From UBA1227 sp963629305 (GTDB lineage Bacteria > Bacillota > Clostridia > Oscillospirales > Acutalibacteraceae): DNA of 64,000 nucleotides. The notes beneath the pieces are model-generated. The model made no database searches and was not told the DNA's origin. It was given only the letters and a program-made list of their open reading frames with translations. The translations under genes and the position numbers were made by a program. The DNA lies in the NCBI GenBank assembly GCA_963629305.1, contig CAVGIJ010000005.1:1-64000 (forward strand), written 5' to 3'. How positions within the stretch are numbered: the stretch's first letter is position 1; the number at the start of each line of letters is the position of its first letter. Positions 51,209 through 60,393 of this stretch are shown one piece after another.

Positions 51209-52188
51209 GAAGCTTTGAAATAGATGATAATTCGGCAAATTTGCGGCTTGATAAATTCATACATAAAAACATGCCGAATCTTCCGCAATCGCTTCTTTAT
51301 AAGTATATACGCACAAAGCGTATAAAGGTGAACCGTAAACGTGCGGAGATTTCAACCAGGCTTAAAACGGGCGACGTTGTTGACATGTACATAAATGATG
51401 AATTCTTTGAAAAGGCAGAACCGCATTATGACTTTTTACATGCTTCAAAGAAACTGGATATTCTTTATGAAGATGACAACATCCTTGTTCTCAATAAAAA
51501 AGTAGGACTTCTTTCACACCCGGATGATCGCGAGTATGTTGATACACTTATCTCACGTGTTAAGCTTTATCTTTATGAAAAAGGTGAGTACAGACCGGAT
51601 GATGAAATCTGTTTTACGCCTGCACTCATAAACCGCATTGACAGAAATACCGGCGGTATTGTTTTGGCGGCCAAGAATGCGGATACCCTGCGTATAATGA
51701 ATCAGAAAATGAAGGACAGAGAACTTCATAAGTTTTATCTCTGTGTTGTTCACGGGTGTCCGAAAGAAAAATCTGCAACCCTTGTTGATTATCTTATAAA
51801 AGACGAAAAGAAAAACAAGGTTAAGGTTTTTAAAAATCAGGTTCCGGGATCGAAGGAAATCAGGACGAAGTATCAAGTTGTTAAAACGGGAACTTCAGTT
51901 AATTCCGACGGTGTTGAGACGGAAATCAGTCTCGTTGAGGTTGAACTACTTACCGGGCGCACACATCAGATACGCGCTCACTTTGCAAGTATCGGCTGTC
52001 CGCTTCTCGGAGACGGAAAGTACGGCACAAACGAACTTAACAAAGCAACGGGTTATAAAAAGCAATTCCTTTATTCGTATAAGATTGTTTTTGACTTTTC
52101 AACTGATGCGCAGAGACTGAATTACTTAAACGGCAAAGAGTTTACCGTTGGTGACGTTTGGTTTGCAAACGATTTTCCGAATTTTTGA
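51205..52188 (+). CDS. RluA-family 23S rRNA pseudouridine synthase
   Basis: 327 residues. An N-terminal S4 domain (LRLDKFIHKNMPNLPQSLLYKYIRTKRIKVNRKRA) precedes the catalytic domain with Asp in NRIDRNTGGIVLAAK, LYLCVVHG-type FYLCVVHGCP and LLTGRTHQIRAHFASIGCPLLGDGKYG. It is of the RluC/RluD type; the exact uridine target cannot be told. The start overlaps the CNNM stop. Confidence 0.92.
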   Translation: MRSFEIDDNSANLRLDKFIHKNMPNLPQSLLYKYIRTKRIKVNRKRAEISTRLKTGDVVDMYINDEFFEKAEPHYDFLHASKKLDILYEDDNILVLNKKVGLLSHPDDREYVDTLISRVKLYLYEKGEYRPDDEICFTPALINRIDRNTGGIVLAAKNADTLRIMNQKMKDRELHKFYLCVVHGCPKEKSATLVDYLIKDEKKNKVKVFKNQVPGSKEIRTKYQVVKTGTSVNSDGVETEISLVEVELLTGRTHQIRAHFASIGCPLLGDGKYGTNELNKATGYKKQFLYSYKIVFDFSTDAQRLNYLNGKEFTVGDVWFANDFPNF

Positions 52189-52222
52189 TAAAGTCGAACC
52201 AAAAAATATATTTTAATTGAAA

Positions 52223-52257
52223 AAGAGCGTGTGGTCAAAGTCACACGCTCTTAAAGT
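52223..52257 (+). terminator. Bidirectional terminator between rluA-like gene and 52280 gene
   Basis: AAGAGCGTGTG and CACACGCTCTT form a perfect stem. The minus strand has a clean U-tract (from GAAAAAG at 52219-52224), the plus strand a weaker AAAGTTTTT. Confidence 0.75.
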
Positions 52258-52279
52258 TTTTATAAATATTTTATATCAC

Positions 52280-52477
52280 TCACATAAGCAGGAGGATTCC
52301 GTATGAGCCAAGGAATGATCTTGCAAAACGCGAGCTAAAGAGCTTATCGATAAGTTTCGGAAACGGACCGAACTTAAGAAACGGAAGAACGGTTTCAAGT
52401 ATTCCGCGAACCCAACCGATCATAACCTCTGTAAGAGTTTCTTTATTATTTTTGTAAACATATTCGTTGTTTTCCAT
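52280..52477 (-). CDS. 65-residue paralogous small protein A
   Basis: MENNEYVYKNN... with a central amphipathic/hydrophobic stretch (MIGWVRGILETVLPFLKFG), PFPKLIDKLFSS and an end in GILLLM. It is 55 of 65 residues identical to the small protein at 53868-54065. ATG 52477 is used because the earlier in-frame ATG touches the GGAGG. It follows the URO-D-type gene by 14 bases. No known family is recognised. Confidence 0.75.
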   Translation of the reverse strand: MENNEYVYKNNKETLTEVMIGWVRGILETVLPFLKFGPFPKLIDKLFSSRFARSFLGSYGILLLM

Positions 52478-52491
52478 ATGCTTCATCCTCC

Positions 52492-53727
52492 TTAATACTG
52501 TCCGTAAACGTGTACAAATTCGTTTACTGCACGAAGATTCTTTATGTTGGCGTCTGACGGTGACATGAGAACCTTGTCAGTTGAAAAAATAAATCCTCCG
52601 TCAACGGCACACTCATCAATAACTCTTTTGGCATGGTCAATACACTCTTTGGTCGATGAATCTCTGAGCATTGCAAGCGGCATTCCGCCCATGATGGAGA
52701 AGTTTTTGCCTATTTTTTTCTTGAGTTCGAATATATCATCGTTTTCCGCAATGAATGTAACAGAGTGAGGCGGAAGCTCGTTGATTTTGTCGAGGTGCGG
52801 TCCCCATGAACCCTCCAACATTGTAAGAAGATGTCCGCCGTGTGAGTGAATATACTCAGCAGTTTTTTTGTATGTGGGCCAGTAGAATCTATTGAATTGG
52901 TCAGGACTCAAAAAGGGTGGAATATGCGAAGGGTTAAAACTCCATGGAAAGTATTGAAGTTTTGGTTCACGTGAACCTATTACCGAGAATAATACATTGT
53001 CAAGGAGCCATGAAGGCTTGGACGTTGTAGCAGTCATCATTATTTGAGTCATTTTAACAAGATCAAGGCAGTAGTCAAGGAGCGAATTGACTGCCTTTTC
53101 AACCTCATCCGGGTGGCGACGTATATCTGTGATTGTCCCACGGAAACCTCTTGTGTAGTCGAAAAGCATGTCGCAGGGCATTTCTGCACTGCCTCCGGAA
53201 ATAACCGGTACTTTAAGTATTTGTTTAAAATATGCACTACCGAGCATAAGGGCAAGTGCAAATTGTATAAGCGGAAGTAATGTGGACTTGAATGCTTTTA
53301 ATTGTTCGTCATTAGTATCGTTGAATTTCGGAAATTTTCTTGGTAAAAATTCATCCAAAATAAAGGCAACCGGATCTTTTGCCATGGTATCATAGTCAGA
53401 TGCGTCCATAGGACAATATTCTTTATGCTGAATGGTATATCCGTCGTCTGAAATAAAAAATACATCTGAACCAAGCTTCCATCCAAGGTTAAGCGCGTGA
53501 GAAACGCAAGGAGTAAATGCACAATCAAAGTATACATCTTTATATATTTTTCCGTATGCAAGAATGTGTTTGAAAAGATTTTTTTGTGTTTCTGCGAGCG
53601 GTACACCTGCATATGACAGCGCATAAGTTTCCACAAGTGCGGTTACGGGAACTCTGTCGGGAATTTTTCCCTGCGCAACATCACATAGGCGTTTGACTTT
53701 TTCGTCGAATATGTTTGCTTTTTTCAT
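52492..53727 (-). CDS. URO-D/MtaA-superfamily protein, unknown substrate
   Basis: 411 residues of the uroporphyrinogen-decarboxylase fold (RVPVTALVETYALSYAGVPL, SWGPHLDKINELPPHSVTFIAEND, FSIMGGMPLAMLRD, CAVDGGFIFSTDKVLMSPSDANIKNLRAV). Relatives such as MtaA/MtbA move methyl groups from corrinoid proteins to thiols through a zinc bound by HxC...C; here the first motif is HSHGG and the late Cys is absent, so that chemistry is doubtful. The cobalamin riboswitch 0.7 kb away on the opposite strand suggests a corrinoid connection. ATG 53727 follows GGAGGAG. Confidence 0.8.
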   Translation of the reverse strand: MKKANIFDEKVKRLCDVAQGKIPDRVPVTALVETYALSYAGVPLAETQKNLFKHILAYGKIYKDVYFDCAFTPCVSHALNLGWKLGSDVFFISDDGYTIQHKEYCPMDASDYDTMAKDPVAFILDEFLPRKFPKFNDTNDEQLKAFKSTLLPLIQFALALMLGSAYFKQILKVPVISGGSAEMPCDMLFDYTRGFRGTITDIRRHPDEVEKAVNSLLDYCLDLVKMTQIMMTATTSKPSWLLDNVLFSVIGSREPKLQYFPWSFNPSHIPPFLSPDQFNRFYWPTYKKTAEYIHSHGGHLLTMLEGSWGPHLDKINELPPHSVTFIAENDDIFELKKKIGKNFSIMGGMPLAMLRDSSTKECIDHAKRVIDECAVDGGFIFSTDKVLMSPSDANIKNLRAVNEFVHVYGQY

Positions 53728-53867
53728 AATTCTCCTCCTAAAATTTTTATTTCCTTTGTTACTTTAACATATTTTATGATAAAAACCCATGCTATAATAG
53801 AAGAAAATATATGATAGCGTTTGTGTATAATGCCTATAGAACAACAATTATTTATCTTTAAAACCCG

Positions 53868-54065
53868 TTACATCAAAAGCAGCATTGCATATGATCCCAG
53901 TGCTGATCTTGCAAATTTTGATGCAAATAATTTGTCAACAAGTTTCGGAAAAGGACCGAACTTAAGGAAAGGAAGAATTGTTTCGAGAATTCCGCGAACG
54001 AATCCTATCATTACCTCAGTAAGTGTTTTAGGATTGTTTTTGTAAACATATTCGTTGTTTTCCAT
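53868..54065 (-). CDS. 65-residue paralogous small protein B
   Basis: The same length as protein A and 85% identical to it (differences mostly conservative: W/F, V/I, I/V, R/K). ATG 54065 lies eight bases after GGAGG; ATG 54071 is too close. It is first in the minus-strand group B - URO-D - A, with 140 bases between it and the URO-D gene. The repeat of a small hydrophobic protein on both sides of one enzyme suggests a subunit or membrane adaptor. No known family. Confidence 0.75.
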   Translation of the reverse strand: MENNEYVYKNNPKTLTEVMIGFVRGILETILPFLKFGPFPKLVDKLFASKFARSALGSYAMLLLM

Positions 54066-54336
54066 TTGCATTTCCTCCTTAATACTGCCCTTTAGGTCGA
54101 TTATGTCATCCTTTTTCAAACAAAAAACTCCCATAAAATTTTACCTGTTTAAACCAATAATAAGAATACGCTAAGGTGTCATCTTGCAACGCTAACGCGG
54201 AATAATCGGTTTTTTCTGAATTTTATTTTGTTATATTCAAAAATATTACTTTTTCGTTTTGACAGAGTGAAAACAATGTATATATCTTAAACAAAAGATT
54301 GCACGAAATTTAAGCTATTTTGACATCCGATTTTTG
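54066..54336. other. Gene-free divergent region upstream of the riboswitch
   Basis: AT-rich and without coding signs. It must hold the promoter of the small protein B gene (minus) and ends at the riboswitch promoter (plus). I see no further clear motif. Confidence 0.5.
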
Positions 54337-54365
54337 TTGAATCATAAAGGTTTCTCAGGTATAAT
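54337..54365 (+). promoter_or_regulatory. Promoter of the riboswitch-controlled corrinoid locus
   Basis: TTGAAT (54337-54342), 17-base spacer, TATAAT (54360-54365). The transcript would start about 15 bases before the aptamer. Confidence 0.65.
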
Positions 54366-54386
54366 TATTGGGACAAATGAATAGGA

Positions 54387-54592
54387 GCATTATGTTTTTG
54401 TGTATGACTGCTGTGAAACAAAAGCAGACACTTAAATTAGATAACCGGGTTTGAGTCCCGGGCAGTTCCCGCTACTGTGAGTACAGGAGTGTTATAGCCG
54501 CGGCGTGAGTCGGCCATTGGGAAACCGAGAAGGTAGGTTATAACATGTATTGCTTATTGCAACCAATGTACAAGCCAGGATGACGATAATGC
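54387..54592 (+). promoter_or_regulatory. Cobalamin riboswitch aptamer
   Basis: P1 closes perfectly (GCATTAT 54387-54393 with ATAATGC 54586-54592). Inside are the hallmark CAGTTCCCGCTACTGTGAGT (54463-54482), GAGTCGGCCATTGGGAAAC and, near the 3' end, AAGCCAGGATGAC, corresponding to the conserved core and B12-box region. It controls the secreted protein at 54746 and probably the transporter genes beyond; bound corrinoid should switch expression off. Confidence 0.88.
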
Positions 54593-54653
54593 ATTTTGAA
54601 CTTTAAGCATGCGGGAGTGCGTGCTTAAGAAGTTTTATATTTGCGTGCGAAAA

Positions 54654-54697
54654 AACGGTCGTAGCAGAATTCTCTGCTGCGACCGTTAAAATTTTGC
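54654..54697 (+). terminator. Expression-platform hairpin of the cobalamin riboswitch
   Basis: A perfect 15-bp stem (AACGGTCGTAGCAGA and its complement, 54654-54687) with an ATTC loop, followed by AAAATTTTG. The T-run is short, so it is either a weak terminator or a pause element between aptamer and gene. Confidence 0.6.
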
Positions 54698-54745
54698 TTC
54701 CTATTTCGTTTGAACAACAAAAACCAAATAGAAAGGAAGTAAAGA

Positions 54746-57700
54746 ATGAAAAAACGAATTTTGGCGCTTATCTTGACAGTTGTTATGGTCATCGGTATAG
54801 CTCCTGTAACCGTATTTGCGGCAGACAGCAAGAACAATATCACTGTCTACGTTACCGTCAATAACAAGGGTGTGTTGGATACTCTTGACAGCGGAACAGT
54901 GCTTTCAAACATCCCGATTACCGTAAGCGCGGAAGGTGACAGCGTAACTGTGGACAAGATTTTAAGCGAGTTCCACAAAAAGTATTGTAAGAACGGATAT
55001 GAAGTTACCGGCAGCGGATGGGTTACGAAATTGATGGGTGACACATCCGGAAATTATCTATTCTTTGTAAATGATGTCGGACTTCCAAACGGTGTAACGG
55101 TTGATACCGTAAAAAACAATGACCATCTTGTTGCATCAATAAATGCCGACAACACATACTGGGCCGACTGGTATACCTATTTTGATAAAAAGAGTGTATC
55201 TGTCGAAGTAGGACAGGAGGTATCTCTCAATCTTAAGGGATTCCTCGGCATGAATAATGATGCTGCTTCGGCTGTTTCCGGAGTAAAAATCGGAACAGTA
55301 TCAAACGGTGTATTTACACCGCTTACCGATAAAGTCACCGATGAGGGCGGCAATGTAAAATTGACATTTAATAAGCCGGGCTATTATTATGTTTCGGCTT
55401 CGGGCACAGTTAACTCAAGTGTTACGGATTGGTCGACCGGTACGCCTGTTGTAACTCAGGCTGATTGTCCGATAATCGCACCATCATGTGTAATTAAGGT
55501 TACTGATACCAAAGAGGATCAGGCAATCTTGAAGTCATTGGTTGTCCATACTTCATGGTCTCCGAGTGATACTACTGTCCTTGTGAAGAATGAAACAGAC
55601 AGTTACATAAACGGCACCACATTTAATCCGTATATCTATGAGTACAATCTTGTTGCTCAGCATGATACATTGTCTCCTATGGGACTGAGATTCAGAGCCG
55701 TAGAGGGAACAAGCGGATCAAAGATTACATTAAAATACGGAGACGGAAAACAAACAGTACTTAAGTCCAGTGCGACCTCATCTACATGGTCACAATGCCT
55801 GAGTGTCGGAAAGAACAAATTGGAAATTGTTGTTACTCCTCCTGAGGGGTCAACTCTTAAAGAGACAACATATGTTTTGAATATTGATGTTCTTCCGTCA
55901 TTTAAGGAATTGTCCTTGAACGCTTCCGGAGAAAAGATATATCTTGACTCCGCTTATTCACCGACAGATAACACATATGATGTTACCCTTCCGAATACGG
56001 TTGATACACTTGAGGTTGTTTCAACTCTTAGAGGTGAAGGATATTCAGTCAAAGTAGCGGACAGTGACTCAAATGTAGTGGATATCAAAGATATCAGCTC
56101 TTTCGATGTTGAAATTTCTGCCGGAGCAAACGAAAATGCATTGACAAATAAATATACATTCAATCTTATTAAAGAAGAAACCACAGATGTATCTTTCAAT
56201 GTAACTCCGTCAGATGCAGGCATTATTGTTTATGATAAAAACGGAGATATGGTTTCTCCGAATGCGGATGGTGCATACTCACTTATGCTTTCCGCTGACT
56301 CGATGAGCTATACCTATTCTGTTGCAAAGAACGGATATGTATCAAAAACGGGAACAATAACATCGAAAAACACAAAGATTGATGTTTCTTTGGAAGCAGT
56401 TCCTGCGTCAACAATTACCGATGTCAGTGCTGATTGGAAGAATTTCAGAAACAGCGATGTTAATATGGGTATAACAAATGCCCAAACTCCGAATAACACC
56501 TATAATGTTGACCTCAAGTGGAGTGCAAAACTCGGAACGGGTTGGGTAGCTTCTCCGAGTGTTCAAATCATTGTTGACAATTCTCTTATTACTATTGTAG
56601 GCACGAAGATCTACAAGCTTGACCTTAAAACGGGCAAGACTCTTGCAACGGGAAATCTTGTAGGCTCAACAAGTTACGGATATACGCCGCCGACATATGC
56701 CGACGGAATGATTTTCTGCCCGCTTGGCGGAGGTACTATTCAAGCCGTAAATGCCAAGACACTTGAATCCGTTTGGGTATTTAAGGATAACCTCGGCGGT
56801 CAGTCATTAAGCCCAATTACATATTCAGACGGATACATATATACGGGATTCTGGAACTCGGAAACAAAGTCAGCTAACTTTGTATGTATAGGTGTATCTG
56901 ATGAGGATCCTACAAAAACGAATGAGGAAAAACTCGCTACATGGAAGCATACACAGGCAGGCGGCTTCTATTGGGCCGGCTCGGTTGTTGTCGGTGATGC
57001 CGTAATTGTAGGAACTGATGATGGTACAAGCGGCACATCCGGCGATTCTCATCTTTACTCATTTAACAAAAAGACAGGTGCAATTATTTCTGATCTTACA
57101 CTTAAAGGCGCGGGAGATCAGCGCTCATCAATTGCATATGATAAGTCAAGCGGAAAGGTATTCTTTACGACAAAGGGCGGTTATCTTTGTTCTGCAAAAC
57201 TTGATACGGCAACCGGAAAACTTTCCGAATTAAAAACTCATGATAACGTTGCTCAGTCAACAAGCACACCTGTAGTTTATAAGGGAAAGGTTTATTATGG
57301 TGCGGGCAGCGGAATTTCTTCATCAGGTTCATCCGGAAATATTGTTGTAGCAGATGCTGATACACTTGAAGTTCTTTATGCTATAGGTCTTAAGGGATAT
57401 CCTCAGTGCTCAGTTCTTCTTTCTACCGCTTATGAAAAGTCAACAGGATATATCTATCTTTATTCGACATATAACAATATGCCGGGTGGTATTTCAATGA
57501 TTAAGACCACAGCTGACAACAAAACGGCCGACGGTGCTGAACTCATTGAACTCTATGACGCAAATGGTTATGAGCAGTATTGTATAACAAGCCTTATTTG
57601 CGGCACGGACGGAACTATTTACTATAAAAATGACAGCGGAAATGTTTTCGCAATCGGAACCAGTTCCGTATTTACAACAGGAATAAGCATTAAATGCGAT

Positions 57701-58843
57701 TCAAAGAATATTGATCTTGACAAGCCGTTTTACGGTATGACATATGAGTATGAAGCTGTTGTTCCGATTGGTGCAGAGAGTTTTGATATTACAATCGACA
57801 AAAATGATGACACCTCCATTTCAATGTCTATTGCTGAAAACGAAGGAATAGATGCATTTGAAGATGGTATCAAGTTCAGAAAAGTTGCAGATAAGAACGG
57901 AAAACTTACATACAGAGTTTTCTTTACCGAACTCGGAAAAGCCACTCCTGTCATAAAACTTACAAACGGTGATGATACCAGAACATATAAAGTTCTTGTA
58001 AGATATGCTGAAACTGATTCTTCACTTTCATCAATTAAGGTTAACAATTCAAATGCTTATCCGTCAGGTTCAAGCGGAGTGTTGGCATTTGACAAGGATT
58101 TCTCATCGGAGATAACCGAGTATACAACTGATGTCAGCGGACTTAATAAGAGCTTCTATAACATATGGCCTGATATTTCAGACGAAAATGCAACGCTGAA
58201 GGTATATGCTGTGGAAAATGTTGATCCTGAGTACATTAATGAAGACGGAACAATCGACATTACAGCATCAAACAAGGGACACAATAGATATGCTATTTAC
58301 CCTGCTGATGTAAATAAATCAACTGTAATAAGAATTGAAGTAACAGCTGAGGACGGAATAACAAAAACGGATTATACTGTTACTTTGTACGTTGATCCGA
58401 CAATAACCATATTTGAAGACGAAGACGGTAACTTATATGCTTATCAAAACGGTCAAAAATATACAGACTCAGAGGGTTGGCTTCTGATTGATGATGACTA
58501 TTACTATGTGACGGAAAGTGCAGAAATTATAATCGGATGGCAAGAAATTGATAATGCATATTACTACTTTGATGCTGAGGATAGTGGTAAGATGGTTACC
58601 GGTTGGGCTCAAATTGACGGCAAATGGTACTACTTCAATCAATGGGGCAAGATGGTCACAGGCTGGGCTCAAGTTGACGGCAAATGGTACTACTTCAATC
58701 AATGGGGCAGGATGGTCACAGGCTGGGCTCAAGTTGACGGCAAATGGTACTACTTAAATGTAAACGGAGCTATGCTTACAGGTGTACAAAAAATTAACGG
58801 AAAAACATATACCTTTAACTCAAATGGTGTATGGATAGCATAG
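54746..58843 (+). CDS. Secreted wall-bound DUF4430-like / PQQ-propeller / choline-binding-repeat protein
   Basis: 1365 residues. Signal peptide 1-25 (cleavage after VFA). About 31-140 is a DUF4430-like (transcobalamin-type) domain, with VTVDKILSEF, FVNDVGLPNGVTVDTVKNNDHLV. Ig-like and cadherin-like beta domains follow to about 555. About 560-975 is a PQQ-type beta-propeller (repeats with GTKIYKLDLKTGKTLATG, HLYSFNKKTGAIISDL). Another cadherin-like beta domain leads to C-terminal choline-binding-type wall repeats (1245-1365; GWAQVDGKWYYFNQWGKMVT). Being under a cobalamin riboswitch, it probably captures corrinoids at the cell wall; the propeller's role is open. Ribosome site AAAGGAAG. Confidence 0.85.
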   Translation: MKKRILALILTVVMVIGIAPVTVFAADSKNNITVYVTVNNKGVLDTLDSGTVLSNIPITVSAEGDSVTVDKILSEFHKKYCKNGYEVTGSGWVTKLMGDTSGNYLFFVNDVGLPNGVTVDTVKNNDHLVASINADNTYWADWYTYFDKKSVSVEVGQEVSLNLKGFLGMNNDAASAVSGVKIGTVSNGVFTPLTDKVTDEGGNVKLTFNKPGYYYVSASGTVNSSVTDWSTGTPVVTQADCPIIAPSCVIKVTDTKEDQAILKSLVVHTSWSPSDTTVLVKNETDSYINGTTFNPYIYEYNLVAQHDTLSPMGLRFRAVEGTSGSKITLKYGDGKQTVLKSSATSSTWSQCLSVGKNKLEIVVTPPEGSTLKETTYVLNIDVLPSFKELSLNASGEKIYLDSAYSPTDNTYDVTLPNTVDTLEVVSTLRGEGYSVKVADSDSNVVDIKDISSFDVEISAGANENALTNKYTFNLIKEETTDVSFNVTPSDAGIIVYDKNGDMVSPNADGAYSLMLSADSMSYTYSVAKNGYVSKTGTITSKNTKIDVSLEAVPASTITDVSADWKNFRNSDVNMGITNAQTPNNTYNVDLKWSAKLGTGWVASPSVQIIVDNSLITIVGTKIYKLDLKTGKTLATGNLVGSTSYGYTPPTYADGMIFCPLGGGTIQAVNAKTLESVWVFKDNLGGQSLSPITYSDGYIYTGFWNSETKSANFVCIGVSDEDPTKTNEEKLATWKHTQAGGFYWAGSVVVGDAVIVGTDDGTSGTSGDSHLYSFNKKTGAIISDLTLKGAGDQRSSIAYDKSSGKVFFTTKGGYLCSAKLDTATGKLSELKTHDNVAQSTSTPVVYKGKVYYGAGSGISSSGSSGNIVVADADTLEVLYAIGLKGYPQCSVLLSTAYEKSTGYIYLYSTYNNMPGGISMIKTTADNKTADGAELIELYDANGYEQYCITSLICGTDGTIYYKNDSGNVFAIGTSSVFTTGISIKCDSKNIDLDKPFYGMTYEYEAVVPIGAESFDITIDKNDDTSISMSIAENEGIDAFEDGIKFRKVADKNGKLTYRVFFTELGKATPVIKLTNGDDTRTYKVLVRYAETDSSLSSIKVNNSNAYPSGSSGVLAFDKDFSSEITEYTTDVSGLNKSFYNIWPDISDENATLKVYAVENVDPEYINEDGTIDITASNKGHNRYAIYPADVNKSTVIRIEVTAEDGITKTDYTVTLYVDPTITIFEDEDGNLYAYQNGQKYTDSEGWLLIDDDYYYVTESAEIIIGWQEIDNAYYYFDAEDSGKMVTGWAQIDGKWYYFNQWGKMVTGWAQVDGKWYYFNQWGRMVTGWAQVDGKWYYLNVNGAMLTGVQKINGKTYTFNSNGVWIA
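58589..58768 (+). repeat. Three tandem 60-bp units encoding wall-binding repeats
   Basis: Units at 58589, 58649 and 58709 encode K/RMVTGWAQ-I/V-DGKWYY plus NQWG-type turns. Units two and three are nearly identical at DNA level, so copy number may vary by slippage or recombination and may be misassembled. Confidence 0.9.
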
Positions 58844-58888
58844 TTAGTTTTTTATAAAATTATATTCTCCTAAAACTTTTATTTCCTT

Positions 58889-58917
58889 GAGGGGCAGTGT
58901 TGCGGTCACTGCCCCTC
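58889..58917 (+). other. Strong GC-rich hairpin after the wall-bound protein gene
   Basis: GAGGGGCAGTG and CACTGCCCCTC form a perfect 11-bp stem with a seven-base loop but have no T-run. It may stabilise the 3' end of the first message or modulate read-through to the genes beyond. Confidence 0.6.
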
Positions 58918-59000
58918 GATGTGGGTTATATATACATATATAAAATGGCATAAATAGTTAATTTTGCAATTTAGTATGAGTATGCTGAGAGGTATATACA

Positions 59001-60392
59001 ATGGAAACTCGAAAGAAGAAACAAATTTTCAATATTTTAATGGTAACCGTGATTGTAATTATCGCTATCGGCGGTATCATTACTGTCGGGAGCATAAAAG
59101 GCCGGTTTAACAAGACAGAAAAAAATGCTTTTTCTTATGTTGATAAGGTTTCCGGAATAAGTCATGTTATGAGAGACGGGGTGTCTTTTGAACTGAAGAG
59201 CTCCACCGAACTAAAAAAAGGCGATACCATTGAAACCGGAGATAAAGCTACTGCAAAAATCACTTCCGGAAAAAATCATGACAATTTATTTGTTCTTTCG
59301 AATTCTACAAAACTTAAAGTTGACAGTGTTGAAAACGATGTCTTATCACTTTCGCTGCTTTCAGGTGAAGTGTTTGTCAATCTCAATGATTCGAATGCTT
59401 TTGATTCTATTACTGCCGGAAATTGGAAATACACAGAGAAGGGTACGGTCTTTTCCGTCAATGTACAAAGCGGTTCAATGAGCGTCAATGTATTTGAAGG
59501 CAATGTATCCGGAAAGATGGACGATACTGAAGTTGTTGCAAAAGCCGGAGAGACAATAAGTGTTGTAGGCGATAAGGCCGAGATAATTAAACTTACAATC
59601 ACTTCTTTGAATCAATTTAATCTTGACAATATTCTTGAGGCAAACAAAACACACAAGCTTGTATTTACAGATGACGATGTAAATAAACTGATAGAAGAAC
59701 GCAAAAAAGAATCCGGTAACGGAGATGGCAGTACAATAAAGATAGACGGTGAAATTGTTACAGGTGAAAGCGAAACAGAAGTTGTGACAGAGGTTGTGAC
59801 CGATAAATCCGGCGAAGTTGTAACTGATAAGTCCGGAGAGGTCGTAACAAAAAAGAAAACGGTTGTTGTTACCAAAAAGAGTAATGCGGATACGTCAACA
59901 AAGAAGGGTGAAACATCAACAAAGAAAGACGAATCGACAACAAAGAAGCAATCCTCAACCACTACAGCAAAACAAAAAGTAAATACTTGTACTATAGAGA
60001 TACGTTGTGATACAATTCTTAAGAATATGGGCGATCTTACAAACGGAAAAGAGTCATATGTTCCGTCAAACGGTGTAATTCTTCCGACAACAACAGTAGA
60101 GTTTACCGATGGTGAAACCGTATTTGATGTTTTAAAGCGTGCGTGTGATTCAAAAAATATTCAGCTTGAATATTCCTGGACACCGCTTTATAACAGTTAT
60201 TACATTGAGGGAATAAACAATCTTTATGAATTCGATTGCGGACAGCAATCCGGTTGGATGTATAAGGTTGACGGATGGTTCCCGAATTACGGTTGCAGTT
60301 CTTATAAACTTAAAGACGGAGAATCAATCGTTTGGTGTTATACATGTCAAGGCCTTGGTGAGGACGTAGGATGCTATTGGATGGGTGAATAA
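59001..60392 (+). CDS. Membrane-anchored FecR-like plus DUF4430 protein
   Basis: 463 residues, outside the cell apart from a short N-terminus. Helix 9-30, then a FecR-like domain (about 55-195; TIETGDKATAKITSG, SLLSGEVFVNLND, TEKGTVFSVNVQSGSMSVNVFEGNVSG), a Lys/Thr/Ser linker (about 240-325) and a clear DUF4430 domain (about 327-463; TVFDVLKRACDSKNIQLEYSW, YIEGINNLYEFDCGQQSGWMYKVDGW). DUF4430 is the C-terminal fold of transcobalamin/intrinsic factor. It sits one base before the ECF T gene, so it probably hands corrinoids to that transporter. Confidence 0.87.
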   Translation: METRKKKQIFNILMVTVIVIIAIGGIITVGSIKGRFNKTEKNAFSYVDKVSGISHVMRDGVSFELKSSTELKKGDTIETGDKATAKITSGKNHDNLFVLSNSTKLKVDSVENDVLSLSLLSGEVFVNLNDSNAFDSITAGNWKYTEKGTVFSVNVQSGSMSVNVFEGNVSGKMDDTEVVAKAGETISVVGDKAEIIKLTITSLNQFNLDNILEANKTHKLVFTDDDVNKLIEERKKESGNGDGSTIKIDGEIVTGESETEVVTEVVTDKSGEVVTDKSGEVVTKKKTVVVTKKSNADTSTKKGETSTKKDESTTKKQSSTTTAKQKVNTCTIEIRCDTILKNMGDLTNGKESYVPSNGVILPTTTVEFTDGETVFDVLKRACDSKNIQLEYSWTPLYNSYYIEGINNLYEFDCGQQSGWMYKVDGWFPNYGCSSYKLKDGESIVWCYTCQGLGEDVGCYWMGE

Positions 60393-60393
60393 A

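Noticed and set aside
58469..58757. Overlapping frames on both strands in the wall-repeat region
   Set aside because: They are shadows of the 60-bp tandem repeat inside the wall-bound protein gene.
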